From the NCBI GenBank assembly GCA_947591495.1, contig CANQDG010000008.1:1-62962 (forward strand): a stretch of 62,962 bases of DNA, in the 5' to 3' direction. This stretch comes from an uncultured Bacilli bacterium. GTDB lineage: Bacteria; Bacillota_I; Bacilli_A; ML615J-28; CAG-313. The first letter of the stretch is position 1; the number at the start of each line of letters is the position of its first letter. Below the pieces are notes generated by a model, which saw only the letters and a program-made list of their open reading frames with translations, was not told the origin of the DNA and made no database searches. Positions 8,208-21,441 of the stretch are shown here, piece after piece. A program made the position numbers and the translations under genes.

Positions 8208-10721
8208 TTAAGACTCCTTCAATTTTCCAAAAAAGAATACGGATGTTTTATCAATGTTCAAAGATCTAGTTTGATAATTTCTTGCTATTTTATAGAAATT
8301 TCTATATTCATTAGTTGAGTAAAATAGCATATCATTTTGAGTTAATCTAATACTATTTTTAGGTATTAATATTGCTACAGAACCATTTACTATTGTTCCG
8401 TTAGGTTTTCTACAAACTCTTGGTTTATATGACATATTAGGAGTGATATACACATTGCTATCATTCAAAAATTCATAAACATTATAATTTTTTATATCGT
8501 TTTCATCAACATATTGATCATAATTTTTTATATGTTTTATTTCAGTAGCATCGTCATTTATATTTCGTGATTTGATAACCCATATTTCTTTTTTACTTTT
8601 TGAACTATTATTATTAGTAATTTGTCTATCTCTAAATACATCAAATAAGTCAAAATCCATTTTACTAAATAAATTATCAAATTCACTATTACGATATATA
8701 ATCCAATATGGCAATTTTTTATCAATAATATATTTTTGCTTTTGATTTATTTCTTGTTTAAGTGTTATGGATAATACTTTAGTGTTATCTATTTTGTTAC
8801 AAGTATTAACATTTATACATATGGTTTCAATTAATACTCCTTCAAAACCTTTTTCACCAAAATCGATTATAGATTTTATATTTAAATGAGAAAGATAATC
8901 TCTTGTCATTGAATATTCGCTTGTATTTAACAAAAATTTAGGCATAACCATAACAACATTATCTGCTATCATTAAGGATTTTTCTAAAAAATATGAGGCT
9001 GTATTATTTGATTCATTATTGATACAATTTTCTCTATATTTATTAAGCAATTTATTACTAGAATGCATTTTCATAAATGGTGGGTTGCCAGTTATAACAT
9101 CATACCTATTTTCAAAATTATGCAAAAGATAATCATCGCATATATAATTTATGGTTATATTTTCAGGTATATCAATTATTTTTAATAATTCTTTTAACAC
9201 ACTTAATGAATAATTATTTATGTCAACAACATCAATTATCAATTCTTCGGCATAACTATATTTTGCAATTATATATGGTATAAAATTACCTACTCCAACT
9301 GATGGTTCAAGCACTCTAATTCGTTTTTTATTAATATTAGGTAATTCTTTATAAATATAATTCAATAATTTTTTATTTGTATAAAATGCCTCTTCGTTAT
9401 TCCTTTCAGCATTTGATAATTCTGCAATTTTGGATAAAGTAGTAACAGATAATATTTCCTTATTTGATTTTATAAAATAATTTAGATTCCCATTATTCAA
9501 TAAATCATTATCTTTAATTAATTTATTAATTTCTTTTAATGAATAATTTTTTCTATTTAAATTGTCTTTTATATTGATTGCAATTTGATGAAATATTTCA
9601 GTAGGTACTGCTTCACCAATAGATTGACGAATATTGATTTCTTCTTTTTTCAAAAAGTTTCTTTTTTCTTCAAAAGTCAATTTATTTAATTCTTTTTCAT
9701 CTAATTCAACCCATTTAAAAGATTTTGGAATGGTCATTATATTCATTAATTCTCTAATACTAAAGACTCTATCGTCAGATGGGTGAATAGTATTTTGACT
9801 AGCCAGTTGATCATTTCTTGTATGAATACAAGGAGCGACCTTATCCCAATATTGTCTTTTGTATTTATCACCAGTTTTATTTATATTTATTTTAATTTTA
9901 CCATCTACAATAGTATGTGGTTTTTTATTATCATCTTTTTGATCAAAAGCAGATTCTCCCTCTTTTAAATCGTGAATCCAAAAGCGCATATGTTTGGGAT
10001 ATATTCTAAAAAAATGATAAATATCATCACTACTTATTTCACCAAATTCGGTTAATGGCTTTAATTTCCCAATAACCTGCCTTAAAGTTTTTTCTTTTCT
10101 TTTTTTTGGAAACAAATCTATCGGAGAAATGTAATCTTCTAAATCTAGCCTAACACCTATCACAAGTGTTCTAGTTCTGCTTGAATTTGAACCATAATCT
10201 TTGAAATTAATTACTCGATTCATTATTACATAATCATTATCTAAATTATTATTTATCGCTAATTCAATTGATTTAATTTCATTGTCCATATCAATACAAG
10301 CTGTTTTTAAAAACGCCGATACATTTTCAAATATAAAAATTTTAGGTCTAATTTTTTTAATAATTTTAATAGATTCTATAACAAGCGAATTTCTATTAAT
10401 TTCATTATTCTTTTTTAAATTAGCTACTGACATACCTTGACAAGGTGGTGTTGCAATTACAACATCTATATTATCAATATTTTCTTTTTTACTCCAAAAC
10501 TTTATTTCATTAAATAATTTATTTTTTGTATCATCTAAAGTTATATCTCCACATATATAGCCAGATTCATATTTACATTTATGATTGACTCTTTGAATAT
10601 TTAGTCTTCTTTCTATAAGTTCATTAGTAGCAACACATTCAAAATTTTCCATTTTAAAGCCATAGCACCCAATACCTGCACTACTAAACAAACTAATATA
10701 AGTATACTTTTTACTTTTCAT
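8208..10721 (-). CDS. Fused C5-cytosine and N6-adenine DNA methyltransferase
   Basis: An 837-residue fusion of two modification enzymes. Residues 1-390 are a complete C5-cytosine methyltransferase in standard motif order: FSSAGIGCYGF (AdoMet site), PPCQG with catalytic Cys94, FENV near 131, SSRTRTLVIGVR, and GEAVP near 370. Residues 430-837 are a gamma-class N6-adenine methyltransferase: VLEPSVGVGNF near 474 and NPPF near 547. Both active sites look intact. Separate C5 and N6 activities for one endonuclease usually mean an asymmetric target with one modified base per strand; that is inference. RBS GGAGGT precedes the ATG, and the endonuclease gene follows. Confidence 0.92.
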   Translation of the reverse strand: MKSKKYTYISLFSSAGIGCYGFKMENFECVATNELIERRLNIQRVNHKCKYESGYICGDITLDDTKNKLFNEIKFWSKKENIDNIDVVIATPPCQGMSVANLKKNNEINRNSLVIESIKIIKKIRPKIFIFENVSAFLKTACIDMDNEIKSIELAINNNLDNDYVIMNRVINFKDYGSNSSRTRTLVIGVRLDLEDYISPIDLFPKKRKEKTLRQVIGKLKPLTEFGEISSDDIYHFFRIYPKHMRFWIHDLKEGESAFDQKDDNKKPHTIVDGKIKININKTGDKYKRQYWDKVAPCIHTRNDQLASQNTIHPSDDRVFSIRELMNIMTIPKSFKWVELDEKELNKLTFEEKRNFLKKEEINIRQSIGEAVPTEIFHQIAINIKDNLNRKNYSLKEINKLIKDNDLLNNGNLNYFIKSNKEILSVTTLSKIAELSNAERNNEEAFYTNKKLLNYIYKELPNINKKRIRVLEPSVGVGNFIPYIIAKYSYAEELIIDVVDINNYSLSVLKELLKIIDIPENITINYICDDYLLHNFENRYDVITGNPPFMKMHSSNKLLNKYRENCINNESNNTASYFLEKSLMIADNVVMVMPKFLLNTSEYSMTRDYLSHLNIKSIIDFGEKGFEGVLIETICINVNTCNKIDNTKVLSITLKQEINQKQKYIIDKKLPYWIIYRNSEFDNLFSKMDFDLFDVFRDRQITNNNSSKSKKEIWVIKSRNINDDATEIKHIKNYDQYVDENDIKNYNVYEFLNDSNVYITPNMSYKPRVCRKPNGTIVNGSVAILIPKNSIRLTQNDMLFYSTNEYRNFYKIARNYQTRSLNIDKTSVFFFGKLKES

Positions 10722-10890
10722 GTGCTCTACCTCCTATAATTATTATCATTAAAATAAAATATTAAATAAACAATTTGAATAATACATAAATATATTTTTT
10801 ATTTATTATTATAAATATAAATTCTCAAATCTATCTTTGTGATAATGGTTTAGATACTAATAAAAAAATTACTTAAAGTAAATCTTTTTT

Positions 10891-10927
10891 AAAAGAAAAA
10901 GCAACAAGACCTCTCTCAACTTGCTGC
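10891..10927 (-). terminator. Minus-strand terminator upstream of the methyltransferase gene
   Basis: Read on the minus strand, GCAGCAAG (10927-10920) pairs with CTTGTTGC (10908-10901) with one G-U pair and an 11-nt loop, followed by TTTTTCTTTT. It lies 170 bases before the methyltransferase start, so it ends a short RNA or attenuates the operon. Confidence 0.75.
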
Positions 10928-11007
10928 GCCTATTCTATTGCTTGTTCTAACAAACTTATTAAATTATTTATTATATGAATAAAATAGAAATTGCTTTTTA
11001 ACTAAGA
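10892..11007 (-). ncRNA. Probable small RNA or attenuated leader of the restriction operon
   Basis: A consensus promoter at 11014-11042 and the terminator at 10891-10927 define a minus-strand transcript of about 115 nt. No convincing open frame is present: ATGCGTCTTAGTTAA near the start would give four codons. It resembles no RNA family I know. If termination is incomplete, the same transcript continues into the methyltransferase and endonuclease genes. The rest of 10722-11234 holds the cwlJ upstream region and AT-rich spacer. Confidence 0.5.
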
Positions 11008-11013
11008 CGCATT

Positions 11014-11042
11014 ATTTTAACATATTAATAAATAATTTTCAA
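11014..11042 (-). promoter_or_regulatory. Sigma-A promoter
   Basis: On the minus strand TTGAAA (11042-11037), a 17-base spacer and TAAAAT (11019-11014). It drives the short leader or small RNA that ends at 10891. Confidence 0.65.
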
Positions 11043-11188
11043 CTTATTAGTCATCTTAATAGTTTTCTTTAGGTGACAAGTTTTTTTTCACTCGTTGTGT
11101 ATTTATTTACAACTATGAGTTTTTTATTATCTTTTTACTTTATTATTTATGATTTATTATATACTATCTTGTTTTTTTTTGCAATTAA

Positions 11189-11218
11189 TTATATTTTTAT
11201 CTATTTTTTCATAAACTA
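11189..11218 (+). promoter_or_regulatory. Sigma-E-like promoter of cwlJ-gerQ
   Basis: TTATATT (11189-11195), a 14-base spacer and CATAAACTA (11210-11218) resemble the sigma-E/sigma-K pattern (CATAnnnTA at -10). Bacillus cwlJ is sigma-E dependent. The start point would fall about 10 bases before the ATG, right at the ribosome site, which is unusually close. Confidence 0.45.
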
Positions 11219-11234
11219 TTCATGGGTGATAGAT

Positions 11235-11657
11235 ATGTCAATTATTTCTTATAATAATCAAGAATTAAAATTACTAGCCCGCTTAATGCGAGCAGAAGCC
11301 GAAAGTGAAGGTGATTTAGGAATGCTCATGGTGGGTAATGTTGGGGTTAATCGCGTTTTAGCTAATTGTTTAGATTTTAAAAACATTACATCTATTGAAC
11401 AAATGATTTATCAACATCCTGGTGGCTTTGAATCTACGCTTTATTCATATTTTTATGAAGCACCAAGGCAAAAAGATATTAATCTTGCCAAAAGAGTTTT
11501 AAAAGGTGAAAAATTTCATCCTGCATCTTTAGCTTTATGGTTTTATAACGCAAATGAGGAAGATTGTATGGCTAAATGGTGGGGCCAGTGGAATAGTGGG
11601 CGCTATAAATCACATTGTTTTTATAGTCCTGTTGAAAGTGAAAATTGTTATGTATAA
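11235..11657 (+). CDS. cwlJ: Spore cortex-lytic enzyme CwlJ
   Basis: A 140-residue SleB/CwlJ-family cell-wall hydrolase that degrades spore cortex during germination. The family core is intact: LLARLMRAEAESEGDLGML, VGNVGVNRVLANC, MIYQHPGGFES, and the C-terminal RYKSHCFY. I start it at ATG 11235, preceded by GGGTGAT, because that gives CwlJ's usual length (about 142 in Bacillus). An in-frame GTG at 11073 would add 54 very hydrophobic residues that CwlJ lacks. CwlJ normally has no signal peptide and is deposited in the coat with GerQ, encoded next. Confidence 0.95.
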   Translation: MSIISYNNQELKLLARLMRAEAESEGDLGMLMVGNVGVNRVLANCLDFKNITSIEQMIYQHPGGFESTLYSYFYEAPRQKDINLAKRVLKGEKFHPASLALWFYNANEEDCMAKWWGQWNSGRYKSHCFYSPVESENCYV

Positions 11658-11702
11658 AATTTATTCTTGTTTATATAATGTAGTGTACATGAAAGGAGCT
11701 AT

Positions 11703-12062
11703 ATGACAATTAATTATCAATTTCCTTATTATCCTTACAACCAATTTCCACCCCAAAATGGTTGTAATCAGTTTGGGGCAATGGCGATGAATTACCCTAA
11801 TCAACAAGCCTTTAGAGGATTCGAAAATTCCTATATTGAAAATATTTTACGGCTTAATTTAGGTAAAACCGCTACTATTTATATGAATTTTGAAAATAGT
11901 CAATGGGGTTCTAAAATATTTAAAGGTGAATTAGTGGGGGCAGGTCGCGATCATATTTTAATTAAAGATAATCAAACTAATGTAACTTATTTACTACTTA
12001 GAATTTATTTATCTTATGTTAGTTTTGATGAAGATATCGAATATGAATATCCATTTGCTTAA
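11703..12062 (+). CDS. gerQ: Spore coat protein GerQ
   Basis: A 119-residue coat protein needed to localise CwlJ in Bacillus. The N-terminus is Tyr/Pro/Asn-rich (about residues 1-40). The conserved domain follows: SYIENILRLNLGKTATIYMN, then AGRDHILIKD and the closing YLSYVSFDEDIEYEYPF. Bacillus GerQ is about 180 residues; this one has a shorter N-terminal tail. It lies 45 bases after cwlJ with AAAGGAG before its ATG, and the pairing supports both calls. In Bacillus it is cross-linked by a transglutaminase. Confidence 0.93.
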   Translation: MTINYQFPYYPYNQFPPQNGCNQFGAMAMNYPNQQAFRGFENSYIENILRLNLGKTATIYMNFENSQWGSKIFKGELVGAGRDHILIKDNQTNVTYLLLRIYLSYVSFDEDIEYEYPFA

Positions 12063-12118
12063 AGTCTTTACTAATTAATTATTTTATGATACAATATTTT
12101 TATCACGGAGGTAAAAAT

Positions 12119-12517
12119 ATGTGTGTATTTTGTAAAATTATTAATAACGAAATTCCTTCATATACCATTTATGAAGATGAATATGTTAAATGTTTCTTAG
12201 ATATTTCTCAAGCAACTAAGGGTCATACTTTAATTGTTCCAAAAAAACATCTTCAAGACGTTTTTGCTTTAGAAGAACCATTCACATCAGCAGTTTTAAA
12301 TGCTGCTGTAAAAGTATCTAATCTTTTAAAAGAAAAATTAGGTGTTACTAATATTAATTTATTAAATAACTCTGGTAGTCTTGCGGGGCAAACAGTAATG
12401 CATTTTCATTTACATGTATTACCACGTTATGGCAATGATGAAATTGATTTTCATCAAGTAGAGCATGAACCTGATTTTGCAAAACTAGATGAACTTTATA
12501 AAAAAATTAGTTCTTAA
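12119..12517 (+). CDS. hit: HIT-family nucleotide hydrolase
   Basis: A 132-residue protein of the histidine triad family, which hydrolyses nucleoside phosphoramidates and similar adenylated compounds. The N-terminus carries CVFCKIINNEIPS with a zinc-binding-type CxxC. The catalytic triad is HFHLHVLPR near the C-terminus. ATG 12119 is chosen because GGAGG lies at 12107-12111. An ATG at 12086 is in frame, but it sits inside the promoter-like stretch with TACAAT. The biological substrate cannot be inferred. Confidence 0.95.
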   Translation: MCVFCKIINNEIPSYTIYEDEYVKCFLDISQATKGHTLIVPKKHLQDVFALEEPFTSAVLNAAVKVSNLLKEKLGVTNINLLNNSGSLAGQTVMHFHLHVLPRYGNDEIDFHQVEHEPDFAKLDELYKKISS

Positions 12518-12541
12518 AATCTTAAGAACTAATTTTTTTTA
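12506..12541. terminator. Bidirectional terminator between hit and serS
   Basis: ATTAGTTCTTAA (12506-12517) pairs perfectly with TTAAGAACTAAT (12522-12533), loop AATC, followed by eight T. The stem includes the hit stop codon. On the minus strand it ends serS. Confidence 0.9.
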
Positions 12542-13831
<1,290 letters not shown>

Positions 13832-13846
13832 TTATCTTCCTTTCCA

Positions 13847-14090
13847 TATAAAAATCCCTGTTACAAAGGATTTTTTTCTTTTGTAACAGGGACGAACCAT
13901 TTTTAAAGTCCGCGGTGCCACCCTGATTAGAGCATGCTCTCGCTTTAGTGAAGGATAACGGCTTCGACCGAAAGTATTTTTTGGCTTTTCCTCCTTGGTA
14001 GATTCACTAAATTAATATCTTGATTTACACCAACCATCAAGTCTCTAAAATATTATTTTTAGTTACTAGTCCAATTCATCGGATTTCAAC
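13847..14090 (-). promoter_or_regulatory. T-box leader of serS
   Basis: The T-box sequence AGGGTGGCACCGCGG lies near 13909-13924 on the minus strand. The TGGC fits a tRNA with G73, as expected for tRNA-Ser. A TCT triplet at 14002-14000, in a GAA-TCT-ACC context, is the likely serine specifier. The intrinsic terminator is TTTGTAACAGGGA (13892-13880 region) pairing with its complement at 13855-13867, then T-rich. Low charging should favour the antiterminator. Confidence 0.9.
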
Positions 14091-14094
14091 TATT

Positions 14095-14122
14095 ATTATA
14101 GTTGTTTATTTTATTTTGTCAA
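14095..14122 (-). promoter_or_regulatory. Promoter of the serS leader
   Basis: TTGACA (14122-14117), 16-base spacer and TATAAT (14100-14095) on the minus strand, beginning 13 bases after the gyrA stop. Confidence 0.85.
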
Positions 14123-14134
14123 GAAATCCAAAAA

Positions 14135-16861
14135 TTATTCTTCTGATAAATCGTCATCATCTTCGTTTTCAACTAAATCTTCACTATTATTTTCGCCTTC
14201 TTCATCTTCGATTAGGCTATCTAAATGAGCTAATTTTTCACTCATCTTTTCTTCAACTACTACATCTTCTTCTTCAACTTCTTCTTGATGAGGCACAACC
14301 GCAATCGCTGAAACAAGATGACCTTCATTTAATTTAATTAATTTAACACCTTGTGTATCTCGACCAATTAAAGATACATCGGCTAAATATGTTCTAATAA
14401 CCATTCCTTTATCTGTAATAATCATTAAATCATCATCTTTAGTTGATAAAGCAAGGCTAACAGGACGACCACTCTTTTCGGTAATATTCATATATTTAAC
14501 ACCTTTACCGTTTCTTCCTTTAATCTTAAAGTCACTAGTTGGTGTTCTTTTACCGAAACCATTTTCTGTTACAACGGTAATTTCATCTTCATCGCCGTTA
14601 ACTACGACAAGGCCAATTGCTTTTTCGCCTTCTGCAACTCTAATACCTTTAACACCGCTTGCGGCGCGATTAGTAGCACGAACAGTTGCTTCATTAAAGC
14701 AAGCAGCTTTACCATTTGATGCACCAAAGATAACATCTTGAGCACCATTTGTTCGTGATACACCAATTAATTCATCACCTTCATTAAGAATTAAAGCTCT
14801 AATACCGGTGCTACGAATATTTTTATATTGAATTAATTCGGTCTTTTTGATAACTCCGTTTTTTGTACCAAAGATCAAATAGCCTGGTTCTTCAAGTGAT
14901 TTAACATTAATAACAGCAGCTAAGCGCTCGCCTTCGGTAAATTTTAGTAAATTAACAATTGGAAGACCTTTAGAAGTTCGGCTTGCGGCCGGAATTTGGA
15001 AGGCTTTTAATAAGTAAACTTGACCAAAATTACTAAAGAAAAGAAGATTATCATGGGTCGAAGTATAAATAACTTTTTCGATAAAATCGTCTTCTTGCAT
15101 TTTGCTACCAGTTATACCTTTACCACCTCTTCTTTGAGCACGGTATGTATCAACTGTCATTCGTTTAATGTATCCACGATTTGTGATTGTAATAATTACA
15201 TCTTCTTCTGGTATTAAATCAGCATCTTCAACTTCTAGATCTTCACTTAAATCAATATCTGAACGTCTATCATCACCATATTTTCTTTGAATTTCAACAA
15301 GTTCTGAAACAATTACATCCATTAATTTATTATGATCTGCAAGAATACTTTCTAAATATTCAACAATATCTTCTAATTCTTTCTTTTCTTGTTCTAGTTT
15401 TTCAATTTCAAGACCTGTTAGACGTTGAAGCCTCATATCAAGAATTGCTTTAGCTTGAATTTCTGTTAATAAAAACTTACGAACAAGTTCACTAATAGCC
15501 TCATCAGTCGTTTTTGATGCTTTAATTGTTGCAACAACTTCATCGATATTAGCAAGGGCAATTAATAAACCTTCAACAATATGATATCTTGCTTTAGCTT
15601 TATCTAAATCATATTGAGTTCTTCTTGTAACAACTTCTATTTGGTGTTTAACATAGCACTCTAAGATTTGTTTTAAATTTAAAACTTTAGGTTGACCATG
15701 ATCTAAGGCAATCATATTGATACTATAAGTCGTTTGCATTTGCGTATGTTTATATAAATTATTTAATATTACATTTACATTAGCATCACGTCTTAATTCA
15801 ATAATTATTCTCATACCTTTACGGTTTGATTCATCTCTTAAATCAGTAATACCATCAATTATTTTATCTTTAACAAGTTCAGCAATTCTTTCGATTAGTT
15901 TAGTTTTACTTACTTGATAAGGAATTTCAGTTACAACAATTTCTTTTTTGCCATTTTGTAAATTAACAATATTAACTTTAGCACGAACAGTTACTGCCCC
16001 CATACCAGTTTGATAAGCTGTTTTTACACTACTAAGCCCCATAATGGTTGCGCCAGTTGGGAAATCAGGTGCAGGAATATGTTCCATTAATTTTTCAACT
16101 GTAATATCAGGATTTTCAATAAGAGCTAAAGTACCATTAATAACCTCGGTTAAATTATGTGTAGGAATACTTGTTGCCATACCTACAGCAATACCTGATG
16201 CACCATTAACTAAAAGGCTTGGAAATCTTGCGGGCAAAATAGTAGGTTCTTTTTCAGTTCCATCATAGTTATCAATAAAATCAACCGTATTTTTGTTTAA
16301 ATCACGAAGCATTTCACTCGCAAATTTACTCATTCTTGCTTCTGTATAACGCATTGCGGCAGCTGGGTCACCATCAACAGAACCAAAATTACCGTGTCCA
16401 TCAACTAGAGGATAACGATAACTAAAATCTTGCGCCATTCTAACCATAGCCTCATATACTGCTGTATCACCATGTGGATGATACTTACCAATAACATCAC
16501 CGACGATACGAGCTGATTTTTTATGGGGCCTATCACTATAAACACCTAGTTCGTTCATCGCATAAAGGATTCTTCGATGAACCGGCTTCATACCATCTCT
16601 TACATCTGGTAATGCTCTTGAAACAATAACACTCATAGCATAGCTTAAGAATGAATTTTGCATTTCATCTGATAAATTGACAGGTTGTACTTTATCATAT
16701 TCGCCATTTTCATCTAAGAGGTTTTGATCTATTTTGGTTAATTCAGGATCAACATCAGGATTATTTTCTGATTCATTAGTGTCATTTTCGTCATCTTGAT
16801 CAAGTTCATCATCTAATTCTTCGTTTAATTCATCATCTATTTGATTGTCTTTTTCAGGCAT
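14135..16861 (-). CDS. gyrA: DNA gyrase subunit A
   Basis: A 908-residue gyrase subunit that breaks and rejoins DNA. The winged-helix domain has [12 protein letters not shown], with Thr where E. coli has Ser83, and the catalytic tyrosine in [11 protein letters not shown]. The C-terminal domain has the GyrA box QRRGGKG, so this is GyrA and not ParC. Both ends are unusual: about 55 acidic, Asn/Asp/Glu-rich residues precede the conserved core that starts near VNLSDEMQ, and about 50 acidic residues follow the beta-pinwheel. Start ATG 16861 has GGAGG upstream. It follows gyrB by 9 bases. Confidence 0.98.
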   Translation of the reverse strand: MPEKDNQIDDELNEELDDELDQDDENDTNESENNPDVDPELTKIDQNLLDENGEYDKVQPVNLSDEMQNSFLSYAMSVIVSRALPDVRDGMKPVHRRILYAMNELGVYSDRPHKKSARIVGDVIGKYHPHGDTAVYEAMVRMAQDFSYRYPLVDGHGNFGSVDGDPAAAMRYTEARMSKFASEMLRDLNKNTVDFIDNYDGTEKEPTILPARFPSLLVNGASGIAVGMATSIPTHNLTEVINGTLALIENPDITVEKLMEHIPAPDFPTGATIMGLSSVKTAYQTGMGAVTVRAKVNIVNLQNGKKEIVVTEIPYQVSKTKLIERIAELVKDKIIDGITDLRDESNRKGMRIIIELRRDANVNVILNNLYKHTQMQTTYSINMIALDHGQPKVLNLKQILECYVKHQIEVVTRRTQYDLDKAKARYHIVEGLLIALANIDEVVATIKASKTTDEAISELVRKFLLTEIQAKAILDMRLQRLTGLEIEKLEQEKKELEDIVEYLESILADHNKLMDVIVSELVEIQRKYGDDRRSDIDLSEDLEVEDADLIPEEDVIITITNRGYIKRMTVDTYRAQRRGGKGITGSKMQEDDFIEKVIYTSTHDNLLFFSNFGQVYLLKAFQIPAASRTSKGLPIVNLLKFTEGERLAAVINVKSLEEPGYLIFGTKNGVIKKTELIQYKNIRSTGIRALILNEGDELIGVSRTNGAQDVIFGASNGKAACFNEATVRATNRAASGVKGIRVAEGEKAIGLVVVNGDEDEITVVTENGFGKRTPTSDFKIKGRNGKGVKYMNITEKSGRPVSLALSTKDDDLMIITDKGMVIRTYLADVSLIGRDTQGVKLIKLNEGHLVSAIAVVPHQEEVEEEDVVVEEKMSEKLAHLDSLIEDEEGENNSEDLVENEDDDDLSEE

Positions 16862-16870
16862 ATAAACCTC

Positions 16871-19892
<3,022 letters not shown>

Positions 19893-19893
<1 letters not shown>

Positions 19894-20105
19894 TATTCAA
19901 CCTCAATAACGAACTTTTTTCCATTAATTTCAACCAAATCACCCGGAAAAAGCTTTTTTCCACGTTGTTTTTCCTCGTTTTGATTAACTTTTATGCTCGA
20001 ATTTTCAATAAAATCTTTTACTTCGCCACCCATTGAAACTTCCCCAATAAACTTTAGGAATTGCCCTAATTTTATTGAATTTGTGGTAATTTTTACAACA
20101 GTCAT
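19893..20105 (-). CDS. yaaA: S4-domain RNA-binding protein YaaA
   Basis: A 70-residue S4-domain protein usually found between dnaN and recF in Bacilli. The S4 motif runs through IKLGQFLKFIGEVSMGGEVK, followed by GDLVEINGKKFVI. In Bacillus it is linked to ribosome assembly (also called RlbA). Here it has been separated from dnaN by 2.5 kb containing the RHH-ParA pair. It has its own promoter at 20129-20157. Confidence 0.93.
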
Positions 20106-20128
20106 AAAGCACCTCTTTTAATATCTTA

Positions 20129-20157
20129 ATTATACCATATTTTTTATCTTTTTTCAA
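20129..20157 (-). promoter_or_regulatory. Promoter of yaaA-recF-gyrB-gyrA
   Basis: TTGAAA (20157-20152), a 17-base spacer and TATAAT (20134-20129) with an extended TGG just before it. Confidence 0.85.
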
Positions 20158-20251
20158 TAATTTTGACCACTAATTTTTAACTTTTTTAAAACCTAAAAAA
20201 AATCACTTTTTAAGCCTCTTTTTTTAACCTTTTTTAATGTTTATTGTTTTT

Positions 20252-20275
20252 CGATTTTTTCCTATTAAAAAATCG
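20252..20275. repeat. Short perfect inverted repeat
   Basis: CGATTTTTT (20252-20260) and AAAAAATCG (20267-20275) around a 6-base loop. It might fold as a hairpin or act as a binding site; no function is assignable. Confidence 0.6.
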
Positions 20276-20358
20276 ACGTTTGCTAGTTTAAACCGCAAAA
20301 AACCCTAATTTTTATGTATTTATGTATATTCCTTATTTTATATATATAGTAAAAAATA

Positions 20359-20384
20359 AAAGTTTTAAATCGATTTAAAACTTT
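20359..20384. repeat. 26-bp perfect palindrome
   Basis: Each 13-base half reads AAAGTTTTAAATC from its own strand, centred on CG. Its outer part matches the AAAAGTTTT repeat found further along the tract. It is a plausible binding site for a symmetric dimer. Confidence 0.8.
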
Positions 20385-20860
20385 AAAATCAAAAGGTTAA
20401 AATTTAATTTTTTTTATAAAAAACGTCGTTTTTTTTAATACTTTTAATTTATAAGTTTTATATAATTATTTATAAGAATATAAAAATATTTATTTTTGTA
20501 TTCTTATAAATAATACAATATTTATTTTTGTATTTAATTATTTAATTAATAATATAAATATATATTTATTTATTCTTTTATGTATTTTTGTATATTTATT
20601 TATGTATATATTGGTTTATTGTTATAAATATTTACTTTTATATGTTTATATTTAATTATTTATAAAATATATTTTTATTTTAAAACCATTAATAAAATAC
20701 ATAATTGTTTTTATATTTTTATATGTAAAACAATATTTACGGCTAACGATTTTTGTATTTTTTACTTTTAAAATAAATACAATTACTTTTATTTTAAAAT
20801 TTATTTAAGTATTTTTATATTAAAATAAATATTTAATTTCAAAAAATATTATTTTAATAT

Positions 20861-21040
20861 AAAAGTTTATAGATAAAAATAGTTTTAAGTTAAAATTTAA
20901 AAGTTTGTTTTTTTAAACAATTTTGCAATTTTTATTTTTAATTTAAAAGTTTTTATATGTTTTTTATTTTACTATCAAATTTAAAAGTTTTAAATTAAAT
21001 GTAAATTAGTAGTTATTTTTATTTTAAAAATTAAAAGTTT
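20861..21040 (+). repeat. Iteron-like array of AAAAGTTT
   Basis: AAAAGTTT occurs in the same orientation at 20861, 20899, 20945, 20983 and 21033, with spacings of 38, 46, 38 and 50 bases. Four copies are extended on the left by TT(T). Most of the few G residues in this stretch belong to these copies, so the repetition is not just low complexity. Confidence 0.55.
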
Positions 21041-21412
21041 TAGAGTAAAAACTTTTTAAAACGTGCTTTAATTTGGTTTGCTGTTTATCTATATGGTTTT
21101 ATTTATTTATGGTTTGTTACACAAGCTTTTTAGAATTCGAAAATGTGTCGAATTTTTCGTGTTTTTGACCTCTTCGAAAAAACGCCATTTTTTTGATTTT
21201 GACCCCCGGGGGACGAATAATTTTCAAACTTTTTTTGAAAAATTAATTTTTGCCTTGTTTTTTGGGCTCATTTTTCAATCTAACTTGTTTTTTGGAATTC
21301 ATTTTTTTAATTTTTTTGGTTTGAACTATTTTTGACTATTTTTTTAAAACCTGATTAAAAATGTATTTATGGTTATATTTAAATAGTTATGTAAATAAAT
21401 ATTGCAAATAAT

Positions 21413-21441
21413 TTGCGGGTTTTTTAAGGGTGTGGTATACT
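21413..21441 (+). promoter_or_regulatory. Promoter of the RHH-ParA operon
   Basis: TTGCGG (21413-21418), a 17-base spacer and an extended TGG-TATACT -10 (21433-21441). The start would be near 21448, about 20 bases before the first ATG. Confidence 0.8.

Larger units (their letters stand above)
20158..21412. other. Very AT-rich non-coding tract, candidate centromere
   Basis: About 1.25 kb almost without G or C and with no credible gene. A hydrophobic 85-codon frame at 21078-21335 has no ribosome site and looks like a by-product of T-rich sequence. The tract contains a 9-bp hairpin (20252-20275), a 26-bp palindrome (20359-20384), several copies of a T-rich word ending TTTTTGTAT (20490-20600), and a series of AAAAGTTT repeats (20861-21040). 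No DnaA box was seen. It lies directly before the RHH-ParA operon, which is where type Ib partition systems often keep their centromere. Confidence 0.5.

Noticed and set aside
10892-11007. Small RNA as 6S, SRP or tmRNA
   Set aside because: Length and conserved motifs do not fit any of these.
11073-11234. N-terminal membrane extension of CwlJ starting at GTG 11073
   Set aside because: CwlJ is about 142 residues without a membrane anchor; ATG 11235 has a ribosome site and the extension overlaps the sigma-E-like promoter.
14135-16861. ParC instead of GyrA
   Set aside because: The canonical GyrA box QRRGGKG is present and the gene follows gyrB.
21078-21335. Hydrophobic 85-codon open frame in the AT-rich tract
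   Set aside because: No ribosome site, Phe/Leu-rich composition expected from T-rich DNA, and it lies in the repeat region.
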